This document shows positions 1 to 8,542 of a stretch of DNA of 64,000 nucleotides, piece by piece. Source of the stretch: G963691885 sp963691885 (GTDB lineage Bacteria; Pseudomonadota; Alphaproteobacteria; UBA8366; Aestuariispiraceae); the NCBI GenBank assembly GCA_963691885.1, contig OY829843.1, positions 2,046,001 to 2,110,000 on the forward strand, in the 5' to 3' direction. Position numbers and translations under genes: made by a program. Below the pieces are notes generated by a model. It was not told the DNA's origin. It did no database searches and was given only the letters and a program-made list of their open reading frames with translations. The stretch's first letter is position 1. Each line of letters begins with the position of its first letter.

Positions 1-1172
1 TGATGCTGCAAAAGATGTTGGATCAATATGTGCAGGGGGATCGCACCACCTGGTCCAGAGATCACCACCGGGTCAATGATCAGATTGGTCTGCGGCTTCC
101 TGACGAAATCGCGCTGCTCGAAAAGGACCCGGAGAAGGTTCTGGAAAAACTGACGACCATACCATACAAACTGTATTGGCGCTTTCTCGGCATGACATCC
201 GTGAGTTCATCCTCGCTTTTCTGGGGACGTTTGCGAGAGTCTGTGAACTGGCGATTGCGCGAAATTCTCTTGAAAACCGGGTTTCCGTTCTTTCCTTTGG
301 GCTATGCACAGGGGCTTGCCGGCGAGCTGGTACCTGCTGTTGCCAAAGAGATGGCCAAAGCGGTGAAGTCACCACAAGCCGTGCATTTACACATTATGGA
401 TGTTCACGACAGTCGCGCTTTGAACAGGCCGATCAATCTGCTCTATCGATTGCGATATTTGCCGCGTGTCTGGCGGGCGCGGTCAATCTCGAAGACCAAG
501 CGCAAATTCTGGTATGACATGACGGTTGCTTATGTGGATGACGTCCTGTCCAAGATATTCGCATTGATTGAGACCCATCAATCTCCCAAGGATACATGCA
601 TTCTGGTCACGGCGGACCACGGGTATGGTGGTGCGGCATATGCCAGAGAAAACGATGGTGATCTGGGATTCAGGACCCATGCCGAAGATCTTGAAGTGCC
701 TATGATTGTAAGGGCGCCAGAATTCGAAAACGAGGATAGTCGCGGTTCGGCTTCAGGCGCGTTGATTGATAGTATGGGCGTAACGGCGACATATCTGAAA
801 TGTATGAGTATTCCAGCGCATCCCGCGTTCCGGGGTGTTGCAATACAGGATGGCGGTGTTGATTTGGTCGTATCCGAGAATGCAGGCCGTGGAAACGCGG
901 ACATTGTCCGGCGTGATCTGTACTTTACACTGACCACAAGAACGTTTCGGGCGATGGTGTTGTTGTCTGGGAACAAGCTCAGTCTTGAAAAATACTTTGA
1001 GTTTGAGACCGATCCCTTTGAGAGAGATAACCTTGCGTCAGCAGCATGTCTAGATGGACGGGATGAAGCTGTGTTCGATTTACTTGTTGGCGAGAGGCGG
1101 GAGCTCCTTGAATTGAGGGGTGTGTATCGGGCCGGTTCAAATCGGCCCGACCGGATCGCGCATTCTGGGTAA
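1..1172 (+). CDS. Sulfatase / alkaline-phosphatase-superfamily protein, C-terminal part
   Basis: The reading frame is open from the window edge; the first ATG is at base 3 but the protein almost certainly begins upstream. About 389 residues are visible. The segment VTADHGYGG (about residue 203) is the metal-binding Asp-His motif of the sulfatase/phosphodiesterase fold. It is followed by the usual C-terminal pattern of a threatened-property segment (HAEDLEVPMIVRAPE) and a DPFERDNLA-type segment common in sulfatases. The N-terminal C/S-x-P-x-R catalytic region is not in the window, so hydrolysis of a sulfate ester cannot be separated from phosphoester or phosphoethanolamine chemistry. It heads the polysaccharide locus, which also carries PAPS-forming and sulfotransferase genes, so a role in sulfated glycan metabolism is a reasonable inference. 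Confidence 0.75.
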   Translation, partial: MLQKMLDQYVQGDRTTWSRDHHRVNDQIGLRLPDEIALLEKDPEKVLEKLTTIPYKLYWRFLGMTSVSSSSLFWGRLRESVNWRLREILLKTGFPFFPLGYAQGLAGELVPAVAKEMAKAVKSPQAVHLHIMDVHDSRALNRPINLLYRLRYLPRVWRARSISKTKRKFWYDMTVAYVDDVLSKIFALIETHQSPKDTCILVTADHGYGGAAYARENDGDLGFRTHAEDLEVPMIVRAPEFENEDSRGSASGALIDSMGVTATYLKCMSIPAHPAFRGVAIQDGGVDLVVSENAGRGNADIVRRDLYFTLTTRTFRAMVLLSGNKLSLEKYFEFETDPFERDNLASAACLDGRDEAVFDLLVGERRELLELRGVYRAGSNRPDRIAHSG

Positions 1173-1181
1173 AATGCGATC

Positions 1182-2225
1182 ATGATTGCGAAAAATCAAG
1201 AAATGACACCTCAGGAACGACCGGCAAAGTCGCCGCGGTCAAGCAAGAGGGAGGCTGGTTTCGATCCGGATCGAATCGCCTGTGCCTGTGGGAACATAAC
1301 CTTTGGTGAACTTGACTCGACCCTGAGGGAGAACCCGGGAATCTCGTATGACGATTTGGTGTTGCGCACACCGGTCGGGAAAGGGTGCACGGCTTGTCTT
1401 CTTGATATCGAACAGTTCCATACGCAGTACAAAGGGGATGCCGGGATACTTGTGAAGGGTGCTAGACTAGGAAGCAGAACCACGAATATCTCTGATCTAA
1501 AACGCATACTTTACCAAGCCCTTGATCGTGTCAGCCCTCTCTACGCGACCAAGACCGGCGGACGCATGCCATTTCTGGCCAATGCCCATGTGCGACCGGT
1601 TGTCTGGGTTTCAAACGAATCTCTTTTGTTCAAAGAGAAGCAGGTTGGCCCACCCGTCTTGTTGTCGATCATCCAACGAGACGCGAATGGCCGTGTCGTG
1701 AGCGAACGCAAGTCCGTGGTTGCCGAGAACACAACCGAAATGGTCACGATTGACCTCACCGATCCAATGGCGGACGGCAATGATGCTGCCTACATGACAG
1801 GAACAATCGAGATTGTGCGGGCGGGTTCCAGGCCTGGTGTTCGGGGAACAAGTCGGCCCCATATTGAACATGTCGGAAAGACATCGTCATCTGTTGTTCA
1901 TTTCACCGGTCCAACATCGCCGACAAAGGGCAGCGTAGCGGTTCCGTTACGCAGGAATGGTCAAAGGGTCTTCCTGTCCGTAGTGAGCTATGACGGCGCG
2001 GCGATGAATATCGCAATACGGCAGAGCATGGCCGGTGAGATTGTATCGGACGAAAGTATTTCCCTGCCCGGTCATGGCGCAATTCTGCATGAACTGGGGC
2101 AGTTTGACACCGATCTTCCGGAAACGGGAAGTGTCTTGGTCGAATGGCAAGCGGACGGTCGCCACAAAGTTCATCTTGCCATATCTGATCAGGACCTGAC
2201 GTCAGTTTCGATTGATCATATGTAG
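1182..2225 (+). CDS. Protein with N-terminal BFD-like [2Fe-2S] motif and a beta-rich C-terminal region, function unknown
   Basis: 347 residues, ATG start 9 bases after the sulfatase stop. Residues about 33-77 carry a C-x-C ... GKGCTACL arrangement (two Cys pairs about 31 residues apart), with spacing and surrounding Gly/Thr residues as in the BFD-like [2Fe-2S] domain of bacterioferritin-associated ferredoxin, NirB and CopZ. From about residue 115 the chain changes to a beta-strand-like pattern rich in V, T and S without recognised enzyme motifs. Its tail (LPGHGAILHEL ... SIDHM) resembles the tails of the proteins at 2227-3039 and 8543-10048. No signal peptide or membrane segment is evident. 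The iron-sulfur call is confident from the cysteine spacing; the function in a polysaccharide locus is unknown. Confidence 0.7.
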   Translation: MIAKNQEMTPQERPAKSPRSSKREAGFDPDRIACACGNITFGELDSTLRENPGISYDDLVLRTPVGKGCTACLLDIEQFHTQYKGDAGILVKGARLGSRTTNISDLKRILYQALDRVSPLYATKTGGRMPFLANAHVRPVVWVSNESLLFKEKQVGPPVLLSIIQRDANGRVVSERKSVVAENTTEMVTIDLTDPMADGNDAAYMTGTIEIVRAGSRPGVRGTSRPHIEHVGKTSSSVVHFTGPTSPTKGSVAVPLRRNGQRVFLSVVSYDGAAMNIAIRQSMAGEIVSDESISLPGHGAILHELGQFDTDLPETGSVLVEWQADGRHKVHLAISDQDLTSVSIDHM

Positions 2226-2226
2226 A

Positions 2227-3039
2227 ATGCACCACCGTTACCTTATACCCACGCTTTATATCATTCCCCACGGTTACACTGCGGAACTTGCATTGCCGTG
2301 GAACAAGATTGCAAAGCTCTTGGTCGCGCAGACGTGCGAGCTGCAGCTGGAATGGACCAAGACCAATAATGGTCAGGTGGTTGAAAGCGATGTGATCGAA
2401 GTTCAGTTTAAGGACGGTGTTGTGGGGCAAGGAACGCCTTGGGCACTGAATTGGGAGAGTTCATTTCGCAGTACGCCACATGAACCCGATTTTGTTGAGG
2501 TTTCGATCAGTTCGATTGATAGCGAGTTCGTTTTCGGGACCAATCTTCCCGTCGGTTCTTATCTGGCGTTGAGTCGGGCGGATTCAAGGATGGTGCTTTC
2601 CGACGGCGCTTTACGCTTCGCTTCGCCGCCGGTAATCAAGCAAATTGAAGAATTCGGGCGATATGTTGATGCCTATCCGGTTTGTCGGCTGGACAGGGAA
2701 AGCAACCACTGCGACTCGATCGGCTTCGTTAATCCTTACGCAAAGGAAATCCTGGCCACGGTTATGCGGCGTGATGGTCATGCTATTCGTGGCGTCAGGG
2801 TTGCGCCTGCAAGCGCGCGAATTGTTAATTTGGACGGGCTTCTGAAGCCGGATGAGGAGCGTTATCTCGGCCCGGTTCAGGTTACAGCCAAGAACAGGAT
2901 CATCACCTTCACCATGAAGCATCCGTGGGGTCGCCTCGATCAACTTTCGCATTGCGAACATATGGATCCATTTCGCGGTGAGCCGACACATATCCCTTTG
3001 GCGTTGCATATGCGTCGGATGTTAGGGGCAATGGCCTGA
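2227..3039 (+). CDS. Unknown beta-rich protein, paralog-like to neighbours
   Basis: About 270 residues from the ATG at 2227, one base after the preceding stop; a TTG at 2212 is possible but would overlap the upstream gene. No family is recognised. Beta-strand-like segments dominate and no transmembrane helix is obvious. The C-terminal segment (ARIVNLDGLLKPDEERYLG, then SHCEHMDPF) follows the same pattern as the ends of the 1182 and 8543 proteins: a short hydrophobic segment with Gly or Asp, a charged stretch, a strand, then an E/D-H-hydrophobic tail. The three therefore probably belong to one family. It is followed by 97 bases before pseB, the first real gap in the locus. Confidence 0.6.
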   Translation: MHHRYLIPTLYIIPHGYTAELALPWNKIAKLLVAQTCELQLEWTKTNNGQVVESDVIEVQFKDGVVGQGTPWALNWESSFRSTPHEPDFVEVSISSIDSEFVFGTNLPVGSYLALSRADSRMVLSDGALRFASPPVIKQIEEFGRYVDAYPVCRLDRESNHCDSIGFVNPYAKEILATVMRRDGHAIRGVRVAPASARIVNLDGLLKPDEERYLGPVQVTAKNRIITFTMKHPWGRLDQLSHCEHMDPFRGEPTHIPLALHMRRMLGAMA

Positions 3040-3136
3040 ACAAAGGTCTTTCTTGTTCCCCCGCTGCTTAAGTCATGCCGGTCCGCATGTTATTGCCAAA
3101 ATACTGTTAAAATCTGATCTCAATTAGGAAACATAC

Positions 3137-4162
3137 ATGAGTTCTCTAGACAACAAGAGCATCCTTGTTACTGGTGGCACTGGCTCGTTCGGCCGCAAAT
3201 TCATTGAAACGGTGTTGCAACGCTATAAGCCGGCGCGGCTCGTGATTTACTCGAGGGACGAGTTCAAACAGTATGAGATGGAACAGGCGCTCTCGCGAAG
3301 TGAGTATCCCTGTCTCCGATACTTCATTGGCGATGTCCGTGACCTGCCACGTTTGAAACGTGCGTTGAATGGGATCGACATCGTTATTCATGCAGCGGCA
3401 CTGAAACATGTGCCGGTTGCGGAATACAACCCGTCCGAGGCGATTAAGACAAATGTCATCGGATCCGAATATGTTATTGAGGCATCGATCGACGCCGGTG
3501 TTGAGCGGGTCCTCGCCCTGTCAACGGATAAGGCGGTCAATCCGGTAAACCTGTATGGGGCCACCAAACTATGCGCTGACAAATTGTTTATTGCGGCAAA
3601 CAACCTCGTTCCTGCAGGTCAGGGCACCATTTTTTCGGTCGTGCGATATGGCAATGTCTTGGGGTCGCGCGGCAGTGTATTGCCGCTGTTTTTGAGATTG
3701 CTGAAGGAAGGTCACACGGAACTGCCGATCACGGATCCGAATATGACCCGTTTCTGGCTGTCGCTTCAGGACGGTGTTGACTTTGTCATCCGCTGTCTTG
3801 CCGACATGCAGGGTGGAGAAACATGCGTCCCCAAGATCCCGACCAGTACTATTGTTACCCTGGCTGAAGCCATTCGACCAGGCATTGCAACAAGACATGT
3901 CGGCATTCGCGTCGGTGAAAAGCTGCATGAAATGATGGTCACCGCAGAAGATTCAAGCAATACGGTCGAATTTGATGATCGTTACATCATCAAACCAACC
4001 GGTGTGGTGAAATACGAAAACCGCGATTATTTGGTGAATGGTAATCCTGGTGCAGCTGTTGAACCGGGGTTTGTTTACAGTTCGGACACGGCAAAAGACA
4101 GGCTTGATGCACCTGCTTTGCGACGGAAAGTTCTGGATCTGGGGTTCGAACTGGATGCTTGA
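3137..4162 (+). CDS. pseB: UDP-N-acetylglucosamine 4,6-dehydratase (inverting), PseB family
   Basis: 341 residues, ATG preceded by AGGA at 3126-3129. It is an extended short-chain dehydrogenase/reductase: TGGTGSFGRKF at residues about 12-22 is the NAD(P) glycine motif, GDVRD follows, and AAALKHVPVAEYNP plus STDKAVNPVNLYGATK are the signature segments of the FlaA1/PseB/CapD group (the usual catalytic Tyr-x-x-x-Lys is YGATK). The family removes water from UDP-GlcNAc with C5 inversion, the first step towards pseudaminic acid and related 2,4-diamino-sugars. It acts in the cytoplasm on nucleotide sugar. The remaining canonical pse genes lie 50 kb away (53.7-56.9 kb), so it may serve either that pathway or the nonulosonate synthase at 6040. 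Confidence 0.88.
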   Translation: MSSLDNKSILVTGGTGSFGRKFIETVLQRYKPARLVIYSRDEFKQYEMEQALSRSEYPCLRYFIGDVRDLPRLKRALNGIDIVIHAAALKHVPVAEYNPSEAIKTNVIGSEYVIEASIDAGVERVLALSTDKAVNPVNLYGATKLCADKLFIAANNLVPAGQGTIFSVVRYGNVLGSRGSVLPLFLRLLKEGHTELPITDPNMTRFWLSLQDGVDFVIRCLADMQGGETCVPKIPTSTIVTLAEAIRPGIATRHVGIRVGEKLHEMMVTAEDSSNTVEFDDRYIIKPTGVVKYENRDYLVNGNPGAAVEPGFVYSSDTAKDRLDAPALRRKVLDLGFELDA

Positions 4163-5198
4163 GCGCTTTTCAAAACCGGTGGCCGATATACTTGGTCACA
4201 AGGCGAATTTCTTCACGCAGAACGCGGCGCTCAAGGACAGGGAAAATGACCTGTCCAGGCTTTATCAGTCGCAACCCCCAAGGACGACATGCAAGCTTTG
4301 TGGCGCGCCTTTAAGCACAGCGGATTTCGTAAAAAACGGCATCGGATACGCAATATGTAGTTCCTGTTCGCATTTAAACGGCCTGCATGACGACAGTCCT
4401 GAGTTCTGTGCTGCGGTATATACCGATGATGCCGGTGAAGCCTATGGAAAGGCCTATACGGCCGAGGACAAGGCGGCCTTTATCAAACGCAGAGATGATA
4501 TTTATTTGCCCAAGGCCGATTTTCTCTTTGATGGTCTACGGGAAGCTGGTGTTCGGCCAGAGGGGATGAGCTTTGCAGATTTTGGGGCAGGCTGCGGTTA
4601 TTTTGTGGATGCTTTGTATCAGGCGGGCGCGGCAGATGTTTCCGGCTTCGAAGTTTCGAAATCACAAACCAGCTTCGGGAATAGCATTCTTGGGCACGAT
4701 GCTCTGCATCAGCATGAAATTACAGCAACAGCGGAATTAGCGAGATCAAACAAATCTTCCGTCACCTCCATGATCGGGGTTCTCGAACACCTGACGAATC
4801 CCAGGGAGATTCTACAGGCACTGCGTGAAAACCCGGCGCAAGAGTATTTCTATATATCAGTTCCTTTGTTCAGTCCGTCCGTCTATTTTGAGATGGCATT
4901 TCCGGACGTCATGCATCGTCACTTGTCCGGTGGACATACCCACCTCTTTACGGATGGTTCTCTAAGAGCGATGGAGCAGGAATTCGGGCTCAGTCGGCAA
5001 GCCTGTTGGTGGTTTGGCAGCGATATGGTTGATCTTTATCGAAGTCTGATGGTTGAAAACGGGGTGCAGGAAAATACCGAGGCCGCGGAAAACACTCTCA
5101 AGGGAATGATACTGCCGATTATCGATGATATGCAGGCCGTCATCGACCGTCACCGTGTGGCGTCAGAGGTTCATATTTTGTACCGGTGGGAGAAGTGA
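4155..5198 (+). CDS. Class I SAM-dependent methyltransferase with N-terminal zinc-ribbon-like Cys pairs
   Basis: 347 residues from the ATG at 4155, which overlaps the pseB stop (ATGCTTGA). Residues about 42-66 contain C-K-L-C-G and C-S-S-C-S, a paired-cysteine metal-binding motif seen at the N-terminus of sugar C- and N-methyltransferases. The Rossmann segment FADFGAGCGYFVDAL (about residues 138-152) is SAM motif I, followed by the acidic motif SGFEVS and SMIGVLEHLTNP. The substrate is probably a nucleotide sugar or glycan made by neighbouring enzymes. It is tightly coupled on both sides. The annotation of the exact position methylated is not possible. Confidence 0.8.
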   Translation: MLERFSKPVADILGHKANFFTQNAALKDRENDLSRLYQSQPPRTTCKLCGAPLSTADFVKNGIGYAICSSCSHLNGLHDDSPEFCAAVYTDDAGEAYGKAYTAEDKAAFIKRRDDIYLPKADFLFDGLREAGVRPEGMSFADFGAGCGYFVDALYQAGAADVSGFEVSKSQTSFGNSILGHDALHQHEITATAELARSNKSSVTSMIGVLEHLTNPREILQALRENPAQEYFYISVPLFSPSVYFEMAFPDVMHRHLSGGHTHLFTDGSLRAMEQEFGLSRQACWWFGSDMVDLYRSLMVENGVQENTEAAENTLKGMILPIIDDMQAVIDRHRVASEVHILYRWEK

Positions 5199-6043
5199 CG
5201 TCCCGACCACGCCTTTTGCTGACCGGCGCGACAGGCCTTCTGGGGCCCTATCTGGTAGAGGCGTTTTCTTCTGAATGGGTTGTAATCACCGCCGGGCGGA
5301 ACGGTGCTGATATCCAAGTGGACTTTGACACGAAGGATCCAGACCTCTCGGCGGCCATCGATGCAAAACCCGATTGCGTTTTACACTGCGCGGCACTGAC
5401 CGATGTTGACCTTGCAGAAGCGGAACCGGAGCGGGCCTATCGGATGAATGGGTATTCCGCGAAAGCTCTGACGAACGCGCTACCAGCGGCAGAACGTTTG
5501 GTGTTCTTGTCCACGGATCAGGTTTATCCGGACGGGCCGGGACTGCACAAGGAACAGAAAACGGGGCCCGTTAATACATATGGAATGAGCAAGTTGATGG
5601 GAGAGGAGCACACACTCGATCATGCGAGAGGATTGGTTCTGAGGGTCAATTTCTTCGGGCCATCGAAAACACCCGGCAGACAGAGTCTAAGCGACTCTAT
5701 CCTCGAACGTCTGAGGGCCGGTAAACCAACCCTATTGTTTGATGATGTCTTGTTTTCACCGCTCCATATAGAAACCCTCGCTGAGCTTGCGAAGACATGT
5801 GTCGCGTCGGATCTAACAGGGGCGTACAATCTCTCGTCTCGTGATGGTATGAGTAAAGCCGACTTCGCCATCGCCGCGTGCGAGCATACCGGCGTCAACC
5901 ACAGTTCTGGGACCGTCGGGTCGTCAGAGACGCTGGCGCAAAGGGCACCGCGTCCCCATGATATGCGCATGGACCCTGGAAAACTTGAAAAAGCATTAGG
6001 AATGGTTATGCCAACACTATCAGACGAGATCAGAAAGCTATGA
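5195..6043 (+). CDS. SDR-family nucleotide-sugar reductase, RmlD-like
   Basis: About 282 residues from a GTG at 5195 that overlaps the previous stop as GTGA; a GTG at 5186 is an equally legal start and gives three more residues. LLLTGATGLLGPYLVEAF is the NAD(P)-binding glycine motif, HCAALTDVDLAE resembles the RmlD segment, and STDQVYPDG ... YGMSKLMGE holds the catalytic Tyr-x-x-x-Lys. Family members reduce dTDP-4-keto-sugars or related UDP-keto-sugars. Its place between a dehydratase/methyltransferase and a nonulosonate synthase suggests reduction of a keto intermediate in the same pathway, but the substrate is not determined by the sequence. Confidence 0.8.
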   Translation: MTSRPRLLLTGATGLLGPYLVEAFSSEWVVITAGRNGADIQVDFDTKDPDLSAAIDAKPDCVLHCAALTDVDLAEAEPERAYRMNGYSAKALTNALPAAERLVFLSTDQVYPDGPGLHKEQKTGPVNTYGMSKLMGEEHTLDHARGLVLRVNFFGPSKTPGRQSLSDSILERLRAGKPTLLFDDVLFSPLHIETLAELAKTCVASDLTGAYNLSSRDGMSKADFAIAACEHTGVNHSSGTVGSSETLAQRAPRPHDMRMDPGKLEKALGMVMPTLSDEIRKL

Positions 6044-7122
6044 CACGGAATCCAAACTCTTCCTTTACCATCGGCAAGACACCGATCAGTAAAGACAGTC
6101 CCGTTTTCTTTATTGCGGATATTGCGGCCAACCATGACGGGGATCTCAATCGTGCGGTTGATCTTATCCATTCATGTGCAGAAGCCGGCGCAAATGCTGC
6201 AAAGTTTCAGAATTTCCGGGCGGAAACGATTGTCTCCGACGTTGGTTTCAAGGAATTGAGCAACCTCTCCTCCCATCAATCTGGCTGGAAGGGCAGTGTA
6301 TTTGAAGTATACAAGGGCGCGTCCATACCAATGGACTGGACCCCGGTCCTGAAGGAAGAATGTGATAAGGCCGGAATTGAGTATTTCACAGCCCCTTATG
6401 ATCTCTCGATGATTGAAGAATTGTCGACCTTTGTCAGTGCCTGGAAAGTCGGGTCCGGGGATATCACCTGGCATGAGAATATTCGCGCTATGGCCGGAGA
6501 TGGAAAGCCCGTGCTACTCGCGACCGGAGCTTCTGACATGTCGGAGGTCGAAATGGCGGTCGAAGCCATCCTCGAACATACCGGCGATATCTGCCTGATG
6601 CAGTGTAATACAAACTACACGGGTGATATCGAAAACCTGAAACATGTCGCATTAAATGTATTGCGGACCTATGAAGAAAAATATCCTGGAATGATCCTGG
6701 GCCTGTCAGACCATACTCCGGGCCATGCAACTGTACTCGGGGCAGTCGCTTTGGGAGCCCGGGTTGTTGAAAAGCATTATACCTACGACATCTCGGCCGT
6801 TGGTCCGGACCACAAATTCTCCATGTCACCGGAAACATGGCGTGACATGGTTGATCGCACGCGAGAGCTGGAGGCCGCGCTAGGACCCTCTGACAAGCGT
6901 GTTATGGAGAATGAAAAGGAAACAGTGATCCTGCAGCGTCGGGCGGTTCGGGCTGCCCGGGATTTGGCAGCAGGACATGTAGTGTCTGCTGAGGATTTGA
7001 TGGTCGTGCGCCCCTGTCCACCGGATGCATTACCGCCCTGGCGACTGGACGAACTCGTCGGTCGAAAACTGGTGAGCGCGATCTCTCGAGAGGAATGTGT
7101 TAAGCTCAATCTGGTTGAATGA
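6040..7122 (+). CDS. N-acetylneuraminate synthase family (NeuB/SpsE-type sugar-acid synthase)
   Basis: 360 residues, ATGA overlap with the previous stop. The TIM-barrel motifs of the family are present: FIADIAANHDGDL near the N-terminus, AKFQNFRAETI, the segment MQCNTNYTG, GLSDHTPG and EKHYT. A C-terminal SAF/antifreeze-like domain (about residues 300-355, beginning RRAVRAARDLAAGHVV) completes the architecture. The enzyme condenses phosphoenolpyruvate with an amino-sugar to make a nine-carbon acid. It differs clearly from the PseI-type copy at 53673-54701, so the product may be another nonulosonic acid such as a legionaminate- or neuraminate-like sugar. With the SpsF-like gene at 11668 it could form a synthase/activation pair. 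Confidence 0.85.
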   Translation: MTRNPNSSFTIGKTPISKDSPVFFIADIAANHDGDLNRAVDLIHSCAEAGANAAKFQNFRAETIVSDVGFKELSNLSSHQSGWKGSVFEVYKGASIPMDWTPVLKEECDKAGIEYFTAPYDLSMIEELSTFVSAWKVGSGDITWHENIRAMAGDGKPVLLATGASDMSEVEMAVEAILEHTGDICLMQCNTNYTGDIENLKHVALNVLRTYEEKYPGMILGLSDHTPGHATVLGAVALGARVVEKHYTYDISAVGPDHKFSMSPETWRDMVDRTRELEAALGPSDKRVMENEKETVILQRRAVRAARDLAAGHVVSAEDLMVVRPCPPDALPPWRLDELVGRKLVSAISREECVKLNLVE

Positions 7123-7137
7123 CGGATCGGGGGCGGA

Positions 7138-7812
7138 GTGCGATACCCTGACGCCTATGTTGTAATTCCCGCCTGGAATGAGGTTGCGACAATTTCCGAC
7201 GTCGTGACAGGGGCTCTTCAATACGCAAATGTTGTGGTCGTGTCAGACGCTTCATCGGATGGAACGGACGACGCAGCAAAGAAGGCCGGCGCCATTGTTT
7301 ATCGTAATGAAGTCAACCTGGGATATGAAGGGTCTCTTGATAAAGGGTTTGCCATAGCGACCGAAAGCGGGGCACGGGTTGTAGTGACGATGGATGCGGA
7401 TGGGCAGATGTCGTCAGAGGATTTGCCGGTTATGATCTCACCTATTCTAAGTGGCGCCGTAGAAATGGTGATCGGTCGTCGTCAACGGGCGTCCAGAATA
7501 TCCGAGTTTTGTGTGAACCTGTATACGCGTGGCTTTCACGGCGTTGAAGACATGCTGTGCGGCATGAAAGCCTATGACACCGCGCTTTATCGCCGTTTTG
7601 GTTTTTTTGACCGGTCAAAAGGGGTGAATACCGAGCTGGTATTCGCGGCGGTCAGGAAAGGTGTTCCCTTTGTCAATTGCCCGGTTTCGATACTGCCGAG
7701 GCGGGGCGCACCGAGATTTGGAAGTATATGGCGGGCCAATATGCGGATATTTCGCGTCTTAATCCGCGAAATCGGAAATGATGTCCGGCGCTTCTTCCAT
7801 ATCGAGCCATAA
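7138..7812 (+). CDS. Family 2 glycosyltransferase
   Basis: 224 residues from a GTG at 7138, just downstream of a GGGGGCGGAG stretch. AYVVIPAWNEVATISDVV is the typical GT2 N-terminus and VVSDASSDGTDDAAKKAGA, then TMDADGQM, carry the nucleotide-binding and metal-binding (D-x-D) residues of the GT-A fold. It lacks the long C-terminal membrane part of polyprenyl-phosphate transferases and ends in a basic segment (RRFFHIEP). Family members move sugar from a nucleotide donor to a glycan or lipid carrier at the cytoplasmic face. The acceptor is unknown. Confidence 0.85.
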   Translation: MRYPDAYVVIPAWNEVATISDVVTGALQYANVVVVSDASSDGTDDAAKKAGAIVYRNEVNLGYEGSLDKGFAIATESGARVVVTMDADGQMSSEDLPVMISPILSGAVEMVIGRRQRASRISEFCVNLYTRGFHGVEDMLCGMKAYDTALYRRFGFFDRSKGVNTELVFAAVRKGVPFVNCPVSILPRRGAPRFGSIWRANMRIFRVLIREIGNDVRRFFHIEP

Positions 7813-7872
7813 AGACGGAAGTCGCCGTGCCCCGTCGGATCATTAACTGTTTTAGAAGAAGGAACAGACGTG

Positions 7873-8541
7873 ATGTCTAAGACCGATTCAGATCGCCTTT
7901 GGGCTGCCTTCAACGACTTTCATTTCTTTTGTGATACCGCACGATTTCAAAAAGTCGTTGCCCGAGTGGAGTTGGGAAAAATGGTGTCTGACGTGCCCGG
8001 CGACATTGTCGATTGTGGGGCCTATAAAGGGGTGAGCACGCTGGAATTTGCCCATTTGTTGAAAATCTACGAACCGCATTCCCGCGCAAAGGTCATTTCA
8101 TGCGACACGTTCGAGGCGACTTTCCCTCATGCGAGAGAAGATGAACTTGCCGCCGTGAACGGGTTGATGGCCAGTTATGAGGAAAATGCCTATGACAATC
8201 TTAAGGCGACACTCAAACGATTGGATCTTGAACACCGTGTGTCGATCCTGAAAGGTGATATCCTCGAAACAATTCCGGCCTACCTCGATGCCAATCCGGG
8301 CTTTCGCATTAAACTGCTGCATTGTGATCTGGATGTTTATGCCCCAACCCTGGCAACGTTGAAAACTGTTTGGGACCGGGTCGTACCCGGCGGTATCATT
8401 GTCTTTGATGAATATGCGATTGAGAATTGGGGAGAGTCCGATGCGGTTGACGAGTTCTTTCAAACGCTTGAAAAACCGCCCCGTCTAAAGACTTTGTCTG
8501 TTGCGCCAACGCCGACCGCGTATTGCATAAAGGGAGAGTGA
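7873..8541 (+). CDS. TylF/MycF-like O-methyltransferase
   Basis: About 222 residues; the ATG at 7873 or the GTG at 7870 both follow the AAGAAGGA ribosome site at 7855-7862. GDIVDCGAYKGVSTLEFAHLL is SAM motif I, and HCDLDVYAPTLATL ... PGGIIVFDEYAIENW is the diagnostic metal-binding and acidic region of the TylF/macrocin O-methyltransferase family. Those enzymes add a methyl group to a sugar hydroxyl using Mg2+. It is followed with no gap by the unknown gene at 8543. Methylation of a hydroxyl in the surface glycan is the most likely job. Confidence 0.85.
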   Translation: MSKTDSDRLWAAFNDFHFFCDTARFQKVVARVELGKMVSDVPGDIVDCGAYKGVSTLEFAHLLKIYEPHSRAKVISCDTFEATFPHAREDELAAVNGLMASYEENAYDNLKATLKRLDLEHRVSILKGDILETIPAYLDANPGFRIKLLHCDLDVYAPTLATLKTVWDRVVPGGIIVFDEYAIENWGESDAVDEFFQTLEKPPRLKTLSVAPTPTAYCIKGE

Positions 8542-8542
8542 C

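Noticed and set aside
4038..4162. Frameshift or fusion between pseB and the following methyltransferase
   Set aside because: The methyltransferase frame extends upstream by chance; pseB has a normal C-terminus and the ATG at 4155 overlaps its stop, a usual arrangement in this locus.
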